From Timema cristinae (Eukaryota > Arthropoda > Insecta > Phasmatodea > Timematidae): a DNA stretch of 64,000 nt. Shown one piece after another: positions 33,481 to 44,899 of this stretch. Position 1 is the first letter of the stretch, and each line of letters starts with the position of its first letter. Below the pieces are notes generated by a model. It did not search any database. It saw only the letters and a list, made by a program, of their open reading frames with translations, and was not told the DNA's origin. The stretch lies in the NCBI GenBank assembly GCA_039000515.1, contig JBCFYV010011135.1, forward strand, positions 8,597,215 to 8,661,214, written 5' to 3'. Made by a program: the position numbers and the translations under genes.

Positions 33481-35210
33481 TCCTGAAGAACATGAATGAT
33501 AAATAAAAGATTAAATACAAAGCAATTATTTATCAATGTTAAATCACCTTAAAGCAATGGTTGAAAATAACCCAATATCTCAATACAATTAGATATGTGG
33601 TGGATCCAGGATTTTTTCAAGGGGGGGAGGGGGGGCTACACAACAAAAGCAATACCTTTAGGAACCAATAAAGTGTTGGTCCGTGCCCCAGTAGTATTTT
33701 TACTTCCGGAAAAAAAAATATTTCCAAAGCTCAAAATGGTGCTCTTTATGTATATTTTGTACCTAATAGTTACTGATTAAACTTATACTGGTTATAAACA
33801 TCTGTTATCTTGGATTTGGTTGCCATCTTTAATTTCTAGATATAGCCACTGTTTCCTTTGTGATTATAATTTTTAAATTAATATAAAAAATAACTGTCAA
33901 AAATAAATATGCCTAATTCAGGTGACTATATTTTAGTAAAAATACGAAAATAAAATCAATAGTAAATAACACGCTGTTTATTACACAAAGGAGGAGTGAA
34001 ATAGGAGGGGAGTGTGCGGGAAAGCCAGGGTTCAGGTTAAACAAGGTGAAGCATGTTATGTTCGAACACATTGGACGTATTTCTGGAGAGAAGCACAGCA
34101 CCCTTCAATCCGTCAATTAAATTTTTGAAAAATAGCTGAAAGGGGAGGGGGGGATTATAGCCCCTTATTCCCAATACCCTTGAATCCATACCTGAGTGTG
34201 AGACATACCCAACTGGATTTAACGCTGTCTAGTCTGTATAGCCTCATGAAGTGTTTTGTTCAAAGTATGAATTTTATATAAGTAATAGATTGGATTGACT
34301 ATTGACTTGTAACTTCTGTACTTTGGATCCCCCGTCTAGAAGATATTTGAAGTGTGCTTCCACTGTCATATTTTTGTAAATTGGATGCTTTCAGAAACTA
34401 TTTGGAGTTACGATTTTATTTTTAATTTGCCAAATAATGTAACTCTATCTTGTTTACTGTTTAAACAATAGTAAACTCAAGTAAAGATCTCTAACTACCC
34501 CCACTTTGTTGATGAAGAAATACATCTTAATTTTTTTTGGGCTCTAAAACAACCACACTCAACCCCCCTCAACCAACACCCCTATCCCCGCCCTCTTTCT
34601 ATATATTCTTATTTCTATGAGCACTCACTTCGATATATCCGTATTACCCGTATGTATTATAGATCGAATTGAAGTCTCCCCTAAAATAAACCAAGTAGAA
34701 CGCAAAATAGTTTGCTAAGGTATCCAATATTAATAAATATTTTGTCCTCCTGCGTGGGAAAGTTTATAGTTTATATACTAAGATAGTTTATCCACAGCCC
34801 TTTATCTAAACAAATACGGGTGCATTTAATCAAAAACTTTCCTTCCTCTTTTCCTGTCAGCTAGAATAATCAGAGGAAATTACTGATAGCTTGAATAGGC
34901 ACCTAAAATTAAAATTAATTAAGAGTGTAAAATAGGTTACACATGACCAATTAACCGATTATCTATGTATACTATACCTTATTTATAATTATTTACTAAA
35001 CCTTTTTCTCCGATAGAATAAATCTAAGAGGGGTTGGGTGTATAGGGCCGTGTGATGGAACTCCTTATACTCCTCGGTTCCGACGCCACTGTTATCAACT
35101 AAATGAGGTAAAATATAAATTTGGTCTACACGTGATTAATTATTGTATAGTTAATATTCACATTTCCCTAAATAAAGTGACATGTATAAAAGTGTGTGTT
35201 CAAGAAAATT
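33481..35210. other. AT-rich spacer with G/C-run transposon-like ends
   Basis: GGTGGATCCAGGATTTTTTC at 33599 and GGGTATTGGGAATAAGGGGC (complement, near 34160-34180) look like MITE ends. No gene seen. Confidence 0.3.
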
Positions 35211-35218
35211 GGTTTTTT

Positions 35219-35258
35219 TAAAGCATCGCGTCCTACTACCCGTTCGGTTTATACAGTT
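35219..35258 (-). mobile_element. Solo SINE-tail fragment
   Basis: AAGCATCGCGTCCTACTACC then CGTTCGG is the reversed A/B tail with no body attached. Confidence 0.7.
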
Positions 35259-35597
35259 TCAAGACAAGTTAAACCATCTAATCAAGAATTGATTGTGCTT
35301 GTTTGTGAACCCTTCAGGAGAATCTCAAGCTAGCAAAATACCACAAAATAAACATACAGGCTGACGGCTGGACTCTGTAGGGCGATCAGCCGCGCATTCT
35401 TCCTTTTGACCTTGAGATAGGTTTCCTTTCCGTTGCTTCTCTTCTCCTGACATGGGGTGGTGGGGAAAGTGTAAAGAGGATAAGATTAGACAGAGACAGA
35501 CGCTGTAGTTCAAGAAAACAGCACATAGCATTTCATTTTAAGACGAGGCCTCCTCACACGATTGATACTATTTCACGTACCGAGGCGGCCCCCTTAA

Positions 35598-37229
35598 AGA
35601 GTCATTAAGATCTGACTTGTCCATCAGACTAAAAGGCATAATATAACCAAAGTACTTCTTCCATATTGAAGTTAACTATTCCTGAACATGACACAAGATT
35701 CCGAAAACATTTTCTCTTGTCTAAAAAAAAGGACTTCTGAATAATTATTTACATTACGTTAAACCATTTTGAAAGTAAAGTTTCTCCTAACTTAGTAACT
35801 AAATCCTAGGGACTAAATAACGACGGCTGGATACCAATATCCTAGCTACGGCGTCCTCGTAACCACCGCGTTGAATGGGACGATTCATCCTTCTTGAATG
35901 CCGCTATGGAGGCGATTCTGACGACCCAGACTCCATGACCCGTCTTGGTTATTCACCGGCAGAGGTTCTTTGTTGATCCTTGGCTGTGTAGAACCGCTCT
36001 CTAGTGTTGAACCCGCGGCGCGTCCCATATATACTCACAACCAGACATGAACAGGGAGGAGAAAAAAGGGGGAACGAATTGAGAAGCGTACTTAAAAATA
36101 AGGAAGGATAAACGAGGAGAGGAAAGGAGAAGAGACACAAACTGACGAGTTTCTTCTGCCGGACACCAGAGTCGCAGTTGTGCAAGAGCTCCCAGCGCCG
36201 ATCTCCATTTTCAGTCTATCTCCCCAACTGAACTGGCGAGTCTTGTGCCACGTGGATCCGCCATTATAGATAATCCTGTGTTTTAGAAGTGAGTTAATGA
36301 TATCTGCAGACATTTGGCCGTGGTGAATTTATACACACATATCCTATATCAAAATGTGTCCGTATTAATTTAGTTATTTAATTTCCACTGTTATTTTTAT
36401 GCAAAGAAATAATATAGATTTATATTTTCCACCTTCTTTGAGGACCGGATGGCCGGCTGTAAGTTTCTTCATCTAACCCCATCTTATAACAAAGGGTATG
36501 CATTCACATATCTTATTCATAACTATAATAATATTAGTCCTCTTCTTTGATATTTAGAACAATAATTATCAAAAGATAATTATTTTTGACTAACCACGTG
36601 TTTGAACGTAGGGCAATACGTAGTTTCAGTATACGGGAGAGTATAAACTTTGAGGTATTTTATATTCAATATCTTGATATAATTCCAATGTTGCACCCAA
36701 TTACAGAAATAGTGAACTTTTTTCTTGTAGGTGTTCAATCAATCTGATTGACACGCTACAAAATAAGATACATCAGTTCAATTCAAACTAGTATAGATAC
36801 TTGTTAGAAATATTAGTATGTGTTTCCGAAGTCAAACACTAACACCTACTTCAATATCCTCATTTCATCAGTTAGGGAAAGCTTTCGATAAGAAAACAAT
36901 TAATTGTTTCGTAACATTCACTGCATTTATGCCTTCAAAATTTAATAAAGCCTTAATTAAGGCATTGGCTGTAGAACACATGATAATTTGAATCATAAAC
37001 CTGTGACAGTCAAGCAGCCACAAAAATCACAACTAAAAACACTAAACCATAAGCAAAACATTGGCTGACAATGCTGCCACTTCAAGTATTGCTGGCTGAA
37101 AGAAATTTTGCAGCTAGGCAATATGTTCCATTACGATTAGTTTCCATACTGCATTCGGCATACACTCACCGGCAGTTGTCTTTGCCTACTGACAACGGCT
37201 CTACTAGACCACTTGATTAACTAAGCTTT
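35598..37229. other. Spacer, moderately GC-rich at 35850-36320
   Basis: Minus-strand ORFs of 78 and 73 codons occur at 35949-36313 but show no recognised family and overlap each other. No supported gene. Confidence 0.35.
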
Positions 37230-37502
37230 CTACAATTTACCACAGAAGAAATCTACTTTCAATTTTTGATGATTTTTGAAGTTGGGATTTTTTGTAAAGT
37301 AGGTATCAACAGTTGGGAAATTTTAAATTTGTCTGTACAAGTCTGCGGTTAAGGACTTTCTCAATAGAAAGTAATGGGGTACAGAATAAGCCTAGAATTT
37401 CCCAACTCCATTTTCAAATCTCACAAAATTCCCAACTTTCAAGCTTTTAACAAACATTAGGAAGGTGACACACTCCCAAACCCCCGCGGCGAGACGCCCC
37501 TG
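37230..37502 (-). mobile_element. hAT-like repeat, partial
   Basis: Reverse reading starts CAGGGGCGTCTCGCCGCGG, then AAAGCTTGAAAGTTGGGAAT; it matches the copy at 39067 over about 100 bp. Confidence 0.55.
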
Positions 37503-37904
37503 CTTATTGCTACAAATACTGCGCGTGACTAGTTTTTTTTTGTCCCCGCGACGCACGGAACAATCATCTTGATGGTACTGTATCTCATTAGAGATAATGA
37601 AATAACGCCACGAAGGAATCTTCAATTATGTAGTCGTCGTTACGTGACTAAATAAAAACTGTTGTTGATTGCAAAACATGTTTGTCCTGTTTGCTGTACA
37701 TCTTATGTCGGTTTGGTAGTAGTGGGTATAGCAGGATTAATACCTAAATTACTGGGCATTATACTGTACAACTGTGGCAAAAAGATCACCAATCATTTCA
37801 CCACTAAACATTACTTGTCCTCTGAATTGACTCTTATCTCGCCATCTGTCAGTTTCCTTAGTACCATTATTTTTCTCCCTGCCTCTTAGTGAACTTTAGG
37901 GATG
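37503..37904. other. Spacer
   Basis: Nothing supported. Confidence 0.4.
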
Positions 37905-38100
37905 TACACACACATTGATTATGCTAATGGTATAGGAATGAGTAAGGTTGAAATTTGGAGAAATATATTAGGCTTGTGCTGAGGAAAGGTGGGAGATAAT
38001 TCAGGAAAATAAAACCTTACATATTATACCGGGCTCGTCAAGAATAATCCGGTCTAACATGAGCGTGAGGTGATACACCATGTGAGCAGTGATTCAGGTC
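37905..38100 (-). mobile_element. SINE family B2, degraded
   Basis: GATTATGCTAATGGTATAGG, AGTAAGGTTGAAATTTGGAG and GGTCTAACATGAGCGTGAGG parallel the B2 tail, body and head. The (TAA)n tail is lost. Confidence 0.5.
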
Positions 38101-38163
38101 TTAGTAACTTTCTTACTTTGTGGTATTAAGAACCAGAAAGTGCAAAACACGTTATAATCATCT

Positions 38164-38460
38164 AGTTCTTAGAATTCAACCTCGTTACACCCTATGGAGC
38201 TAGTTCTATCCAGTCCACTTCATTACACCCTATGGAGCTAGCTCTATCCAGTCCACTTCATTACACACTATCCCTCTCTTGAGCTAGTTCTATCCAGCCC
38301 ACTTCATTACACTCTCTCTCACTCAGATCCATTCTTATATAATCCTGCCATCTGTGTCCAGGTCTTCCCAATAGTTTATCCTCATTTGGTGTACGAGGCA
38401 ATATCTTGACATGGTTCTAGATTCTTCTGTTCGAGCTGCCTGTCCCCCCTACCATAGCTT
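38164..38460 (-). pseudogene. LINE 3'-end fragment with 46-bp repeats
   Basis: The reverse complement carries GTGGACTGGATAGAACTAGC, repeated two to three times with GGTGTAATGA spacers. It then has sequence related to the end of an RT C-terminal domain. It is the same family as 40070, 56100 and 61545. Confidence 0.7.
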
Positions 38461-38464
38461 CCGA

Positions 38465-38879
38465 GATTTTCCTAACAATGTATGTGATCAGTACAAATTA
38501 TGTAACTCATTATTGTGTAACCTCTACCTTCTTCCATTATTTTCATACCTTTTCATAAACAAATATTTTTATAAGTACTTTGTTTTCGAAAACCTTAAAT
38601 TTCTTCTTTTCATCTAAAGTAAGAAACAATGTATCACTCCCATTAAGAGCAACTGGTGAAACTGTTGGTTTTTAAATTCTAAACACTACCCAAGGGGTGA
38701 GTTGTTAACATTTTTTAGTGACTATCAAGATGAAATTAAAATACTCACAATATAATCTCTAATAATAGATACGAGAGTTTAAAATATTTTTGGTTGCGGC
38801 ACATTTATGGTTGAAAAAATGGATACAAACTTAGAATGTATTAATTCGTAATTAATGTATTTTTTTTGTAGCGTATTTC
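38465..38879. other. AT-rich spacer
   Basis: Nothing supported. Confidence 0.4.
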
Positions 38880-38965
38880 AACCACATTGGTGGACTTGTG
38901 GACTAGAAGTCAAGCTCGTATATTTTGGTTTTCTGGTGACATAGGGTTAAAGCCCTTACCGATGT
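38880..38965 (+). mobile_element. tRNA-like SINE family I fragment
   Basis: CACATTGGTGGACTTGTGG parallels the family I head at 6795. AGGGTTAAAGCCC stands where the B box would be. Confidence 0.45.
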
Positions 38966-39066
38966 ATTTATAATTATTTTTAATCCTTAATGGTTTTCGC
39001 AATCTTGATCAACCAAAATGTGGGTAAATATTTTATGTGTTCGACGTTTGTTACCCATACCCCAAA

Positions 39067-39780
39067 CAGGAGCGTCGCACTGAGGGGGGGGGGGTGACAC
39101 CCCCTACGATGCTGGGAAAAAGCTTGAAAGTTCGGAATTTTGTGAATAGTCGAGATATTGAGTTGGAAGATTCTAGAATTACTCTGTATCATACAACTTT
39201 TAAATTATAAAAGTTCTATATCACAGACTTGCACAGACAAATTTTAAATTTCTCAACTGTCGATCTATACTTTTTTTAAATTCCCAACTTCATAACTCAT
39301 CAAAGAGTGAAAGAAGATACCTTCTGTAGTGCATTAGATGGAAGGCAGTTGTCGCTGCATTCTAGTCTTAAGGCTACTACCACTATTACTACTATACATT
39401 AGTAGTCTTGAGAATTTAGGTAGTGTTTCAAGTTGATCACTTGATAATACCTTTAGTTATTACGACCAGAAACTTGTGAGCTTTCCCACACGCAATGATA
39501 GTGAATGTCGAAACAAAAAACACTTGTAGCTTGAAAAAAATACATCATTATTAAATAACTTTGAAAATACAGTTGCCTAGAACCTTGATTCAAGGCCCAA
39601 TTATTGCCTCAAATTTTACAACTATCCTGGTGGAAATCTCATATGGATTGACCCCTGATGCTCTCCACTTTGTCCTTGTTATCTAGTCACCTGCCATTAT
39701 TTTTAAATTTCTGAACGCCTACAGTTTGGAAATTTACTGTCTCACTGCCCCCTCTAAATAAATTTCGTGCGATGCCCCTT
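39067..39780. mobile_element. Non-autonomous hAT-like element
   Basis: Left CAGGAGCGTCGCAC, right (complement) AAGGGGCATCGCAC. The 8-bp flanks match only partly. Sequence next to the left end is shared with 37502 in reverse. Confidence 0.6.
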
Positions 39781-39931
39781 ACTTCAATATTATTAATTTG
39801 ATTAAATGTGGATATATAGGACGGGTAGAAGACGTGGTGTGAAATAAGAATCTTAATTTACGTAGAATTCTATGGTAAATCACTCACTTGATAGAATATG
39901 AAAGATCTAATTAACTTATTTTTATTTTCAG

Positions 39932-39978
39932 GTCAAACAACCAAAGAAGGAATTTCAGCCATGTTGGATCCTTCCAAA
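39932..39978 (+). CDS. 47-nt microexon, probable ALDH3 exon
   Basis: The acceptor is TTATTTTTATTTTCAG and the donor AAA|GTAAGTG, both strong. Its 47 nt complete the split codon left by exon 10799-11022 (phase 1) and leave in phase 0, matching the ALDH3 exon at 47898. The residues encoded, GQTTKEGISAMLDPSK including the split Gly, read smoothly into VVQLARESF. The phase fit at both ends is the main evidence; no domain is recognisable in 16 residues. It would place a 28.9-kb intron before it and a 7.9-kb intron after it. It could be a chance splice-site pair. Confidence 0.6.
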
Positions 39979-40069
39979 GTAAGTGAAATATGTAAATAAA
40001 TAAATAAATACATAAATTTAAAAAATAATTTTAATTTATGTTGTTTGAAAACAAGGATGAGGGTACTAC

Positions 40070-40650
40070 TAAGTGTAGAAGATTACATAATGATGCGTTA
40101 CATACCCTATACTCACCACAATACATTGTTAGGATAATCATATCTCGTAGATTACAGTGGGCAGGACACGCAGCGTGAATGGGAGAGTCTAGAGCCTTGT
40201 TCAGGGTATTGACCGGCAGGCCAAATGGGAAGAAACCATTGGGAAAACCTAAACACAGATGGGAGGATAACATTAGAATGGACTAAAAGAAATATGGTAT
40301 GATGAAGAACTAGCTCAAGATAGAGAGAGGGTGTAATGAGGTGGACTAAATAGAACTAACTAAATAAAGTAGGTAATAGTGACTATAACAAGATAAAGGT
40401 AGGGTGTAATGAGGTGGACTGGATAGAACTAGCTCAAAATAGGAATTAGGTGTAATGAGGTTGACTGGACAGAACTAGCTCAAGATAGGAATAGGGTGTA
40501 ATAGAGCTTGACTGGATATAACTAGCTCAAGATAGGAATAGGTTGTATTGAGGTGAACTGAATAGAACTAACTCAAGATAAGGATTGGGGGGTAATGAGA
40601 TGAACTAGGAAGAACTAGCTCATGCTGTATATGTGGCGTACATTTGAAGT
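40070..40650 (+). pseudogene. LINE RT C-terminus with ~7 tandem 46-bp 3' repeats
   Basis: At 40120-40290 a frame reads RRLQWAGHAA, stop, MGESRA, RPNGKKPLGKPKHRWEDNIR, then stop: the classic C-terminal end of an endonuclease-RT, broken by stops. From ~40290 a ~46-bp unit (GTGGACTGGATAGAACTAGC plus TCAAGATAGGAATAGGGTG) is repeated about seven times. Confidence 0.75.
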
Positions 40651-41225
40651 GTAGCAATGAATTTGAGCCCCTAATGCCATTAAATAAGAAGTAAGTTCTT
40701 CAAATTTTGGAAATAATATAATTATAATATAGGCCTAATATAATTTCATTGTGAAATTATTTTTACCCTGTTGATCATCAAACTTTGGTTCTAAAATAAA
40801 GATTTAGCTGACTTATAATGGGGAAGGGAAATGTATCTATTTGTTGGAATATATAATTGTCAAATAAAGATTTTACTTACTAATGTGAATACGAAAAATA
40901 CAATAAAGAAAAAAACTAAATTCAGTAGGGTAAAAAATCCGACTCTTTATCATTTTTTGAAGTGCATATGTGAGTACCGCACGGCCATTTTGAATTCTCG
41001 AATTTTTGTGCACATATTGATTTTTTGTTATGTTCTGGCATGTCTTGCCAAGATTGATTTAGTGATTGCTTTATTGATTGACGTGTAATCGATTTATTTA
41101 TAAACATGTCTGAACAAGACCTTACAGCATGATGTGTAAATCCAAGATGGTGGCTCTCATATCTAACTACTCGAGCCCATACCGGTAAATCTCCCCATTT
41201 TGTATGTGTGTGTGTTTTTTGGGCT
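40651..41225. other. AT-rich spacer
   Basis: Nothing supported. Confidence 0.4.
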
Positions 41226-41228
41226 AAG

Positions 41229-41251
41229 CGGGGGTGGGGTGGGGGTGGGGT
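41229..41251 (+). other. G-quadruplex motif
   Basis: Four runs of four to five Gs separated by single Ts, on the coding strand of an ALDH3 intron. Confidence 0.7.
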
Positions 41252-41966
41252 CATTTCATACTACTAATGAACTCGTTTGAACATGTTTAATGACCACATT
41301 TCCTAGTAATTTTATGTGCGTTTTTCACCTTTTCTTTTCTTTTTTCTTCTTGCCACACCATCACTTTGTGGAGGTATCAACTTTTTGATACTTATAACAT
41401 TATTTTTGACGCTAATACCCCTGAATCGTGTTTGAACAGTTTGAGACCAATCATAACCGACCAGAAACGATTATTACCGATCATGACCTATTATTACCAA
41501 TCATAACCACCCATGACCGATCATGGATAAACCTGTTAGGGTTTATTGGATTTCATAATTTATTTACTTTCCATCCCCTTTCCTTCCCTGCCACATCAGT
41601 GTTTGTGGTAGTATTACGTTTTTGATACTACTTAATTCATTTTAGATCTTGATTGAAATAGTTTCATGACCGCATTCACCTGTAAGATTATGCAAATAAA
41701 GTTCCATTTCTTCTATCTATTTATTCTGGACACCCTCTTCCACCCAAGTGGCCCCATCTCCCCCATTTCTTAGCCCATTTTATTTATGGTTCTATTATTA
41801 TAATACCTTGTGTGGAAGGTTTAATCTCAGCCCCTTTTTAACCCTATTTATAACCCTCTGGATGTGTTGCGAGGTGGAAAAAATAATCAGACTCCCTAAC
41901 GTTGATTACCTATGAATGATGCTGCAATTTTTCTCCTTTTTAACTCCTCATTAATCTCTCACCCAC
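41252..41966. other. Spacer with degenerate ACCGATCATGACC repeats
   Basis: Loose short repeats at 41440-41530. No gene seen. Confidence 0.4.
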
Positions 41967-41967
41967 C

Positions 41968-42225
41968 CGTCTCGGTGGCGGAGTTGGCTAACGCGCTTGT
42001 CATGTTAAGCTCGACTGCTGAGGACGGGGAGATCGAGGTTTGAATCTCAGTCGGGTGAACTGGGGGTTGTTTTTCCTAAATGGTTTTCCACTCTCCCTCC
42101 ACGCAAATGCGGGTTCACTTCCACTAATTCAACCTTCCCAATTCCTAATCCATTAGTGTAATTAGTACTTAAAGCGTATAACCTGAATGGGTAGTAAGAC
42201 GCGGTGCTAAATAATAATAATAATT
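41968..42225 (+). mobile_element. SINE family B1, full length
   Basis: Head TCTCGGTGGCGGAGTTGGC, B box GAGGTTTGAATCTC, body CTAAATGGTTTTCCAC, tail GGGTAGTAAGACGCGGTGC, (TAA)n. Imperfect duplication near CTCACCCA/CTTACCCA. Confidence 0.9.
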
Positions 42226-42711
42226 TCTTACCCAAATACTTGGACTGGCAGCAGTGGATTCCACTCCCTAACTTCTCCACCCCCTTAATCCCCTTCACCC
42301 TCTTACCCATTGATCGATACATTAGGCGGTTTTCTATACTATTTCCAGACACATTTTCACTCATGAACCCAGGATGTGAAGGTTTCTCCAGTTCTTTTCC
42401 GGCTAATACCGGGACACTTCAACTACCCTCTGCACACTAACCCACGACAAGGAAACTCCTAACTGGAAACCCCTTCCAACATTTCCTCACACTAGCCGCT
42501 TGTCACCTACTCATCATCCTGCTTTTCAATCCTCATCACCCCCTCCTCATATCTCCCCAAATCCCTACACCCTAATCTCTCTACTCCATCCTCCCATTGA
42601 CACGACCTTAACCCACAAGCTCTTCTGAGACATAACCCAGCCCACACCTTGAAGCAGGTTCGCTTAAGCTAAAACATCTAATCATCCCACACTTATCAGT
42701 CATGAAACATA
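42226..42711. other. C-rich spacer
   Basis: Nothing supported. Confidence 0.4.
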
Positions 42712-43330
42712 CAGTCCACTCTCGATTCTACGACCCCGGGAATAGCGTCCCTCTCGAAGTAATGACCCCTTTTTGGGGAACCGTGAAAAATGTGGGAAAA
42801 AAAGGTTGAAAAGTGTAAGGAAATCGGCTGTAAAATGTGTTTGTTGCATTTATTTAGGTCACTGCGTTGCAATCATCTTTGTGATCGCTGTATTACTAGC
42901 AACTGGGGTGGGTCAGGTTTAAAAATAGACACCACCTCATCAATGCCAGCCAATAGCACTTGACTTTGTCCACCCCTCCCACAAGCAAGACAATGTTTCC
43001 CCGCACGCGACAGCCGCTACATCACGCGCCAGGCTTGCTTTTGCCATTGTTATTTCGATTCTCGATTTGGTTACTATTTTGGATTTGACTTTGTGAACAA
43101 TTTTTGACGACCCATGCTATTGTTTAACATTGTTATTTTGATTTGGTTACGTTTTTGGTTGGATTTTGTGATTTTTGATGACCCACGTTATTTGTTGTCT
43201 AAAAAATGCAATTTTTTCGTATGAAGGTCAGGGGTGGAACAAAATCTGTTAAAATTCCAATGACGACCCCTTCGAAATAACGACCCTTTTACAGGGAACC
43301 GTGAAAGGTCATAGAATCGAGAGTTGACTG
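42712..43330. mobile_element. pogo/Tigger-type MITE (Tc1/mariner), 619 bp
   Basis: Left CAGTCCACTCTCGATTC then TACGACC, right (complement) CAGTCAACTCTCGATTC then TATGACC: two mismatches in 24. TA on each side is the target duplication. Subterminal AGGGAACCGTGAAAGG and GGGGAACCGTGAAAAA are repeated in the same orientation. No transposase. Confidence 0.92.
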
Positions 43331-43756
43331 TACATTGACTCGGGGGTCATTGACCATAGCACGCATCCTATGACATAAATTCATAATCCATTTTTATCAA
43401 CACATGTATTGTGCATATATGGACTAGGATCATTATTCATTCTCTCGAACATGATTAGACCCAACCTAATCGAGCCCAGCCTATTCTAACCAAAGCCTCT
43501 GAACTTGGGCTGTATACAAAATAGACTTCTAGCTTGGCATGTCAGCATAGGTTCATATCCTGGTAGAAACGAACCCTCCACCACAGCGACATCTGGTTCA
43601 TGATGGGCTCCTCTCCAGCCCTCTACCCTATCTTCCCACACTATTATATGTCTTGTCATCATCCTAACCTTCAAGTCCTATCATACTGTACATCATACTT
43701 ATACGACATGGATTCACCAGTATTCATTGATTTTGACTTGAACTCGAACAGATTCA

Positions 43757-43860
43757 TACCCAACCCAACCTATCCTTAACCTCAACCTAACCTGATCCAA
43801 ACAAACTTAACTTAACCTGACCTCAACCTAACCAAATTCATGTTAATCCATCCACATAAC
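43757..43860. repeat. Degenerate (AACCT)n, telomere-like
   Basis: AACCTAACC and TTAACCTGACC words recur; the complement resembles the arthropod TTAGG telomere repeat, but with many substitutions. Confidence 0.4.
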
Positions 43861-44149
43861 CTTACTTTTACCTCAATTTAGCCATAAACTAACCAAACCT
43901 AACAAATTCACACATGCACAGAGGGAATCTAAGGAATTTTAATTAATTCGATTCCTTAACCTTACATTAATGACTTCGCAGGTAGAGCCGTGTTTTCACG
44001 CGCACTTATCTCTACTTAACCGAGTCCAAGATTCTTCCTCTAGTCTTCCTTGTACCAGCTTACTTATCAAGGTAATGAGGTTGAGTCGGAAATGCCTTGT
44101 AGTGATAATTATTTCACAACAACAATGAGAAAGTTTGTTAAATAAAATT

Positions 44150-44405
44150 CATACTACAATAGATTTCAACAAGGCTTCAACATCACTTTAACATAAATTC
44201 GAATTGACTTCAACATTACTTCAACCAGCTTCAACAAGACTGTAACAGACCTCAACATACTTTAACATACGTAATTAAGCTTTAATAAACTACAAAATAC
44301 ACCAACAGACATCACCATATCTCAAACAGACTTTAAAAAAGATTTCAACATACATCAACATACTTTCCCAGGCCTCAAACATACATCAACATACATCAAC
44401 ATCAG
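44150..44405. repeat. Low-complexity ACATCAACATACTTCAAC-type repeats
   Basis: Irregular 10- to 20-bp iterations ending at a hAT-like CAGTGGCG at 44404. Confidence 0.55.
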
Positions 44406-44890
44406 TGGCGTATTCAGAGAAAATCAATAGGTATATTGTATTAAAAAAGTTTCAGGGGAGATTTGGGAGCCAAGGAACCTCAACCCCCGTTGTTCAAGAA
44501 CGTCAAGGGATACATTTGAAAATATGTGCCTATAGAACAGTGGGTCGATATTTCTCATCCCTATCTTGAATGCATGTGACTAGGATGGTTAGTAAGATGC
44601 AGAGGAAATGAAAGCTAGCATGATTGATTCCACTGTTATAATTTTAATTTTACTTTTTAATGGTTTCCTTATGTATGATACATCTTTTTGAACTGTTTAC
44701 TAGTGGACAAATGACATACGACAGGAGATTTACCAAGCTATCCTGATAGTTGTCTCCTTTATTGTTTCCCAATAAATTACATTATACAGCTATGAATTCT
44801 GTATAAGATGCTAGTTAAACTTCATTCAGAGTAGGGTAAAAGTTTATCATGTAAGCATCCTTTGTGGACCAGAATCAATCCATCCTTTTA
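44406..44890. other. Spacer
   Basis: Nothing supported. Confidence 0.4.
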
Positions 44891-44899
44891 TCTTTTCCT

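Larger units (their letters stand above)
30126..35597. mobile_element. Possible 5.5-kb TTAA-flanked element
   Basis: TTAAGGGGGCCGCCT at 30126 is mirrored by AGGCGGCCCCCTTAA ending at 35597, 15 bp perfect with TTAA outermost. No transposase frame survives between. It contains a SINE A and AT-rich DNA. The two ends could instead belong to separate elements. Confidence 0.35.

Noticed and set aside
32944..35091. 2.1-kb hAT element from CAGTGGCGGCG to CGACGCCACTG
   Set aside because: The ends resemble each other, but the flanks show no 8-bp duplication, so the pairing is only noted as weak.
35949..36313. Two overlapping minus-strand ORFs in a GC-richer stretch
   Set aside because: No similarity, no splice or start context, overlapping frames; cannot be supported as a gene.
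40831..41254. ORFs of 85 and 110 codons on opposite strands
   Set aside because: AT-rich intron sequence with no family similarity; they overlap on opposite strands.
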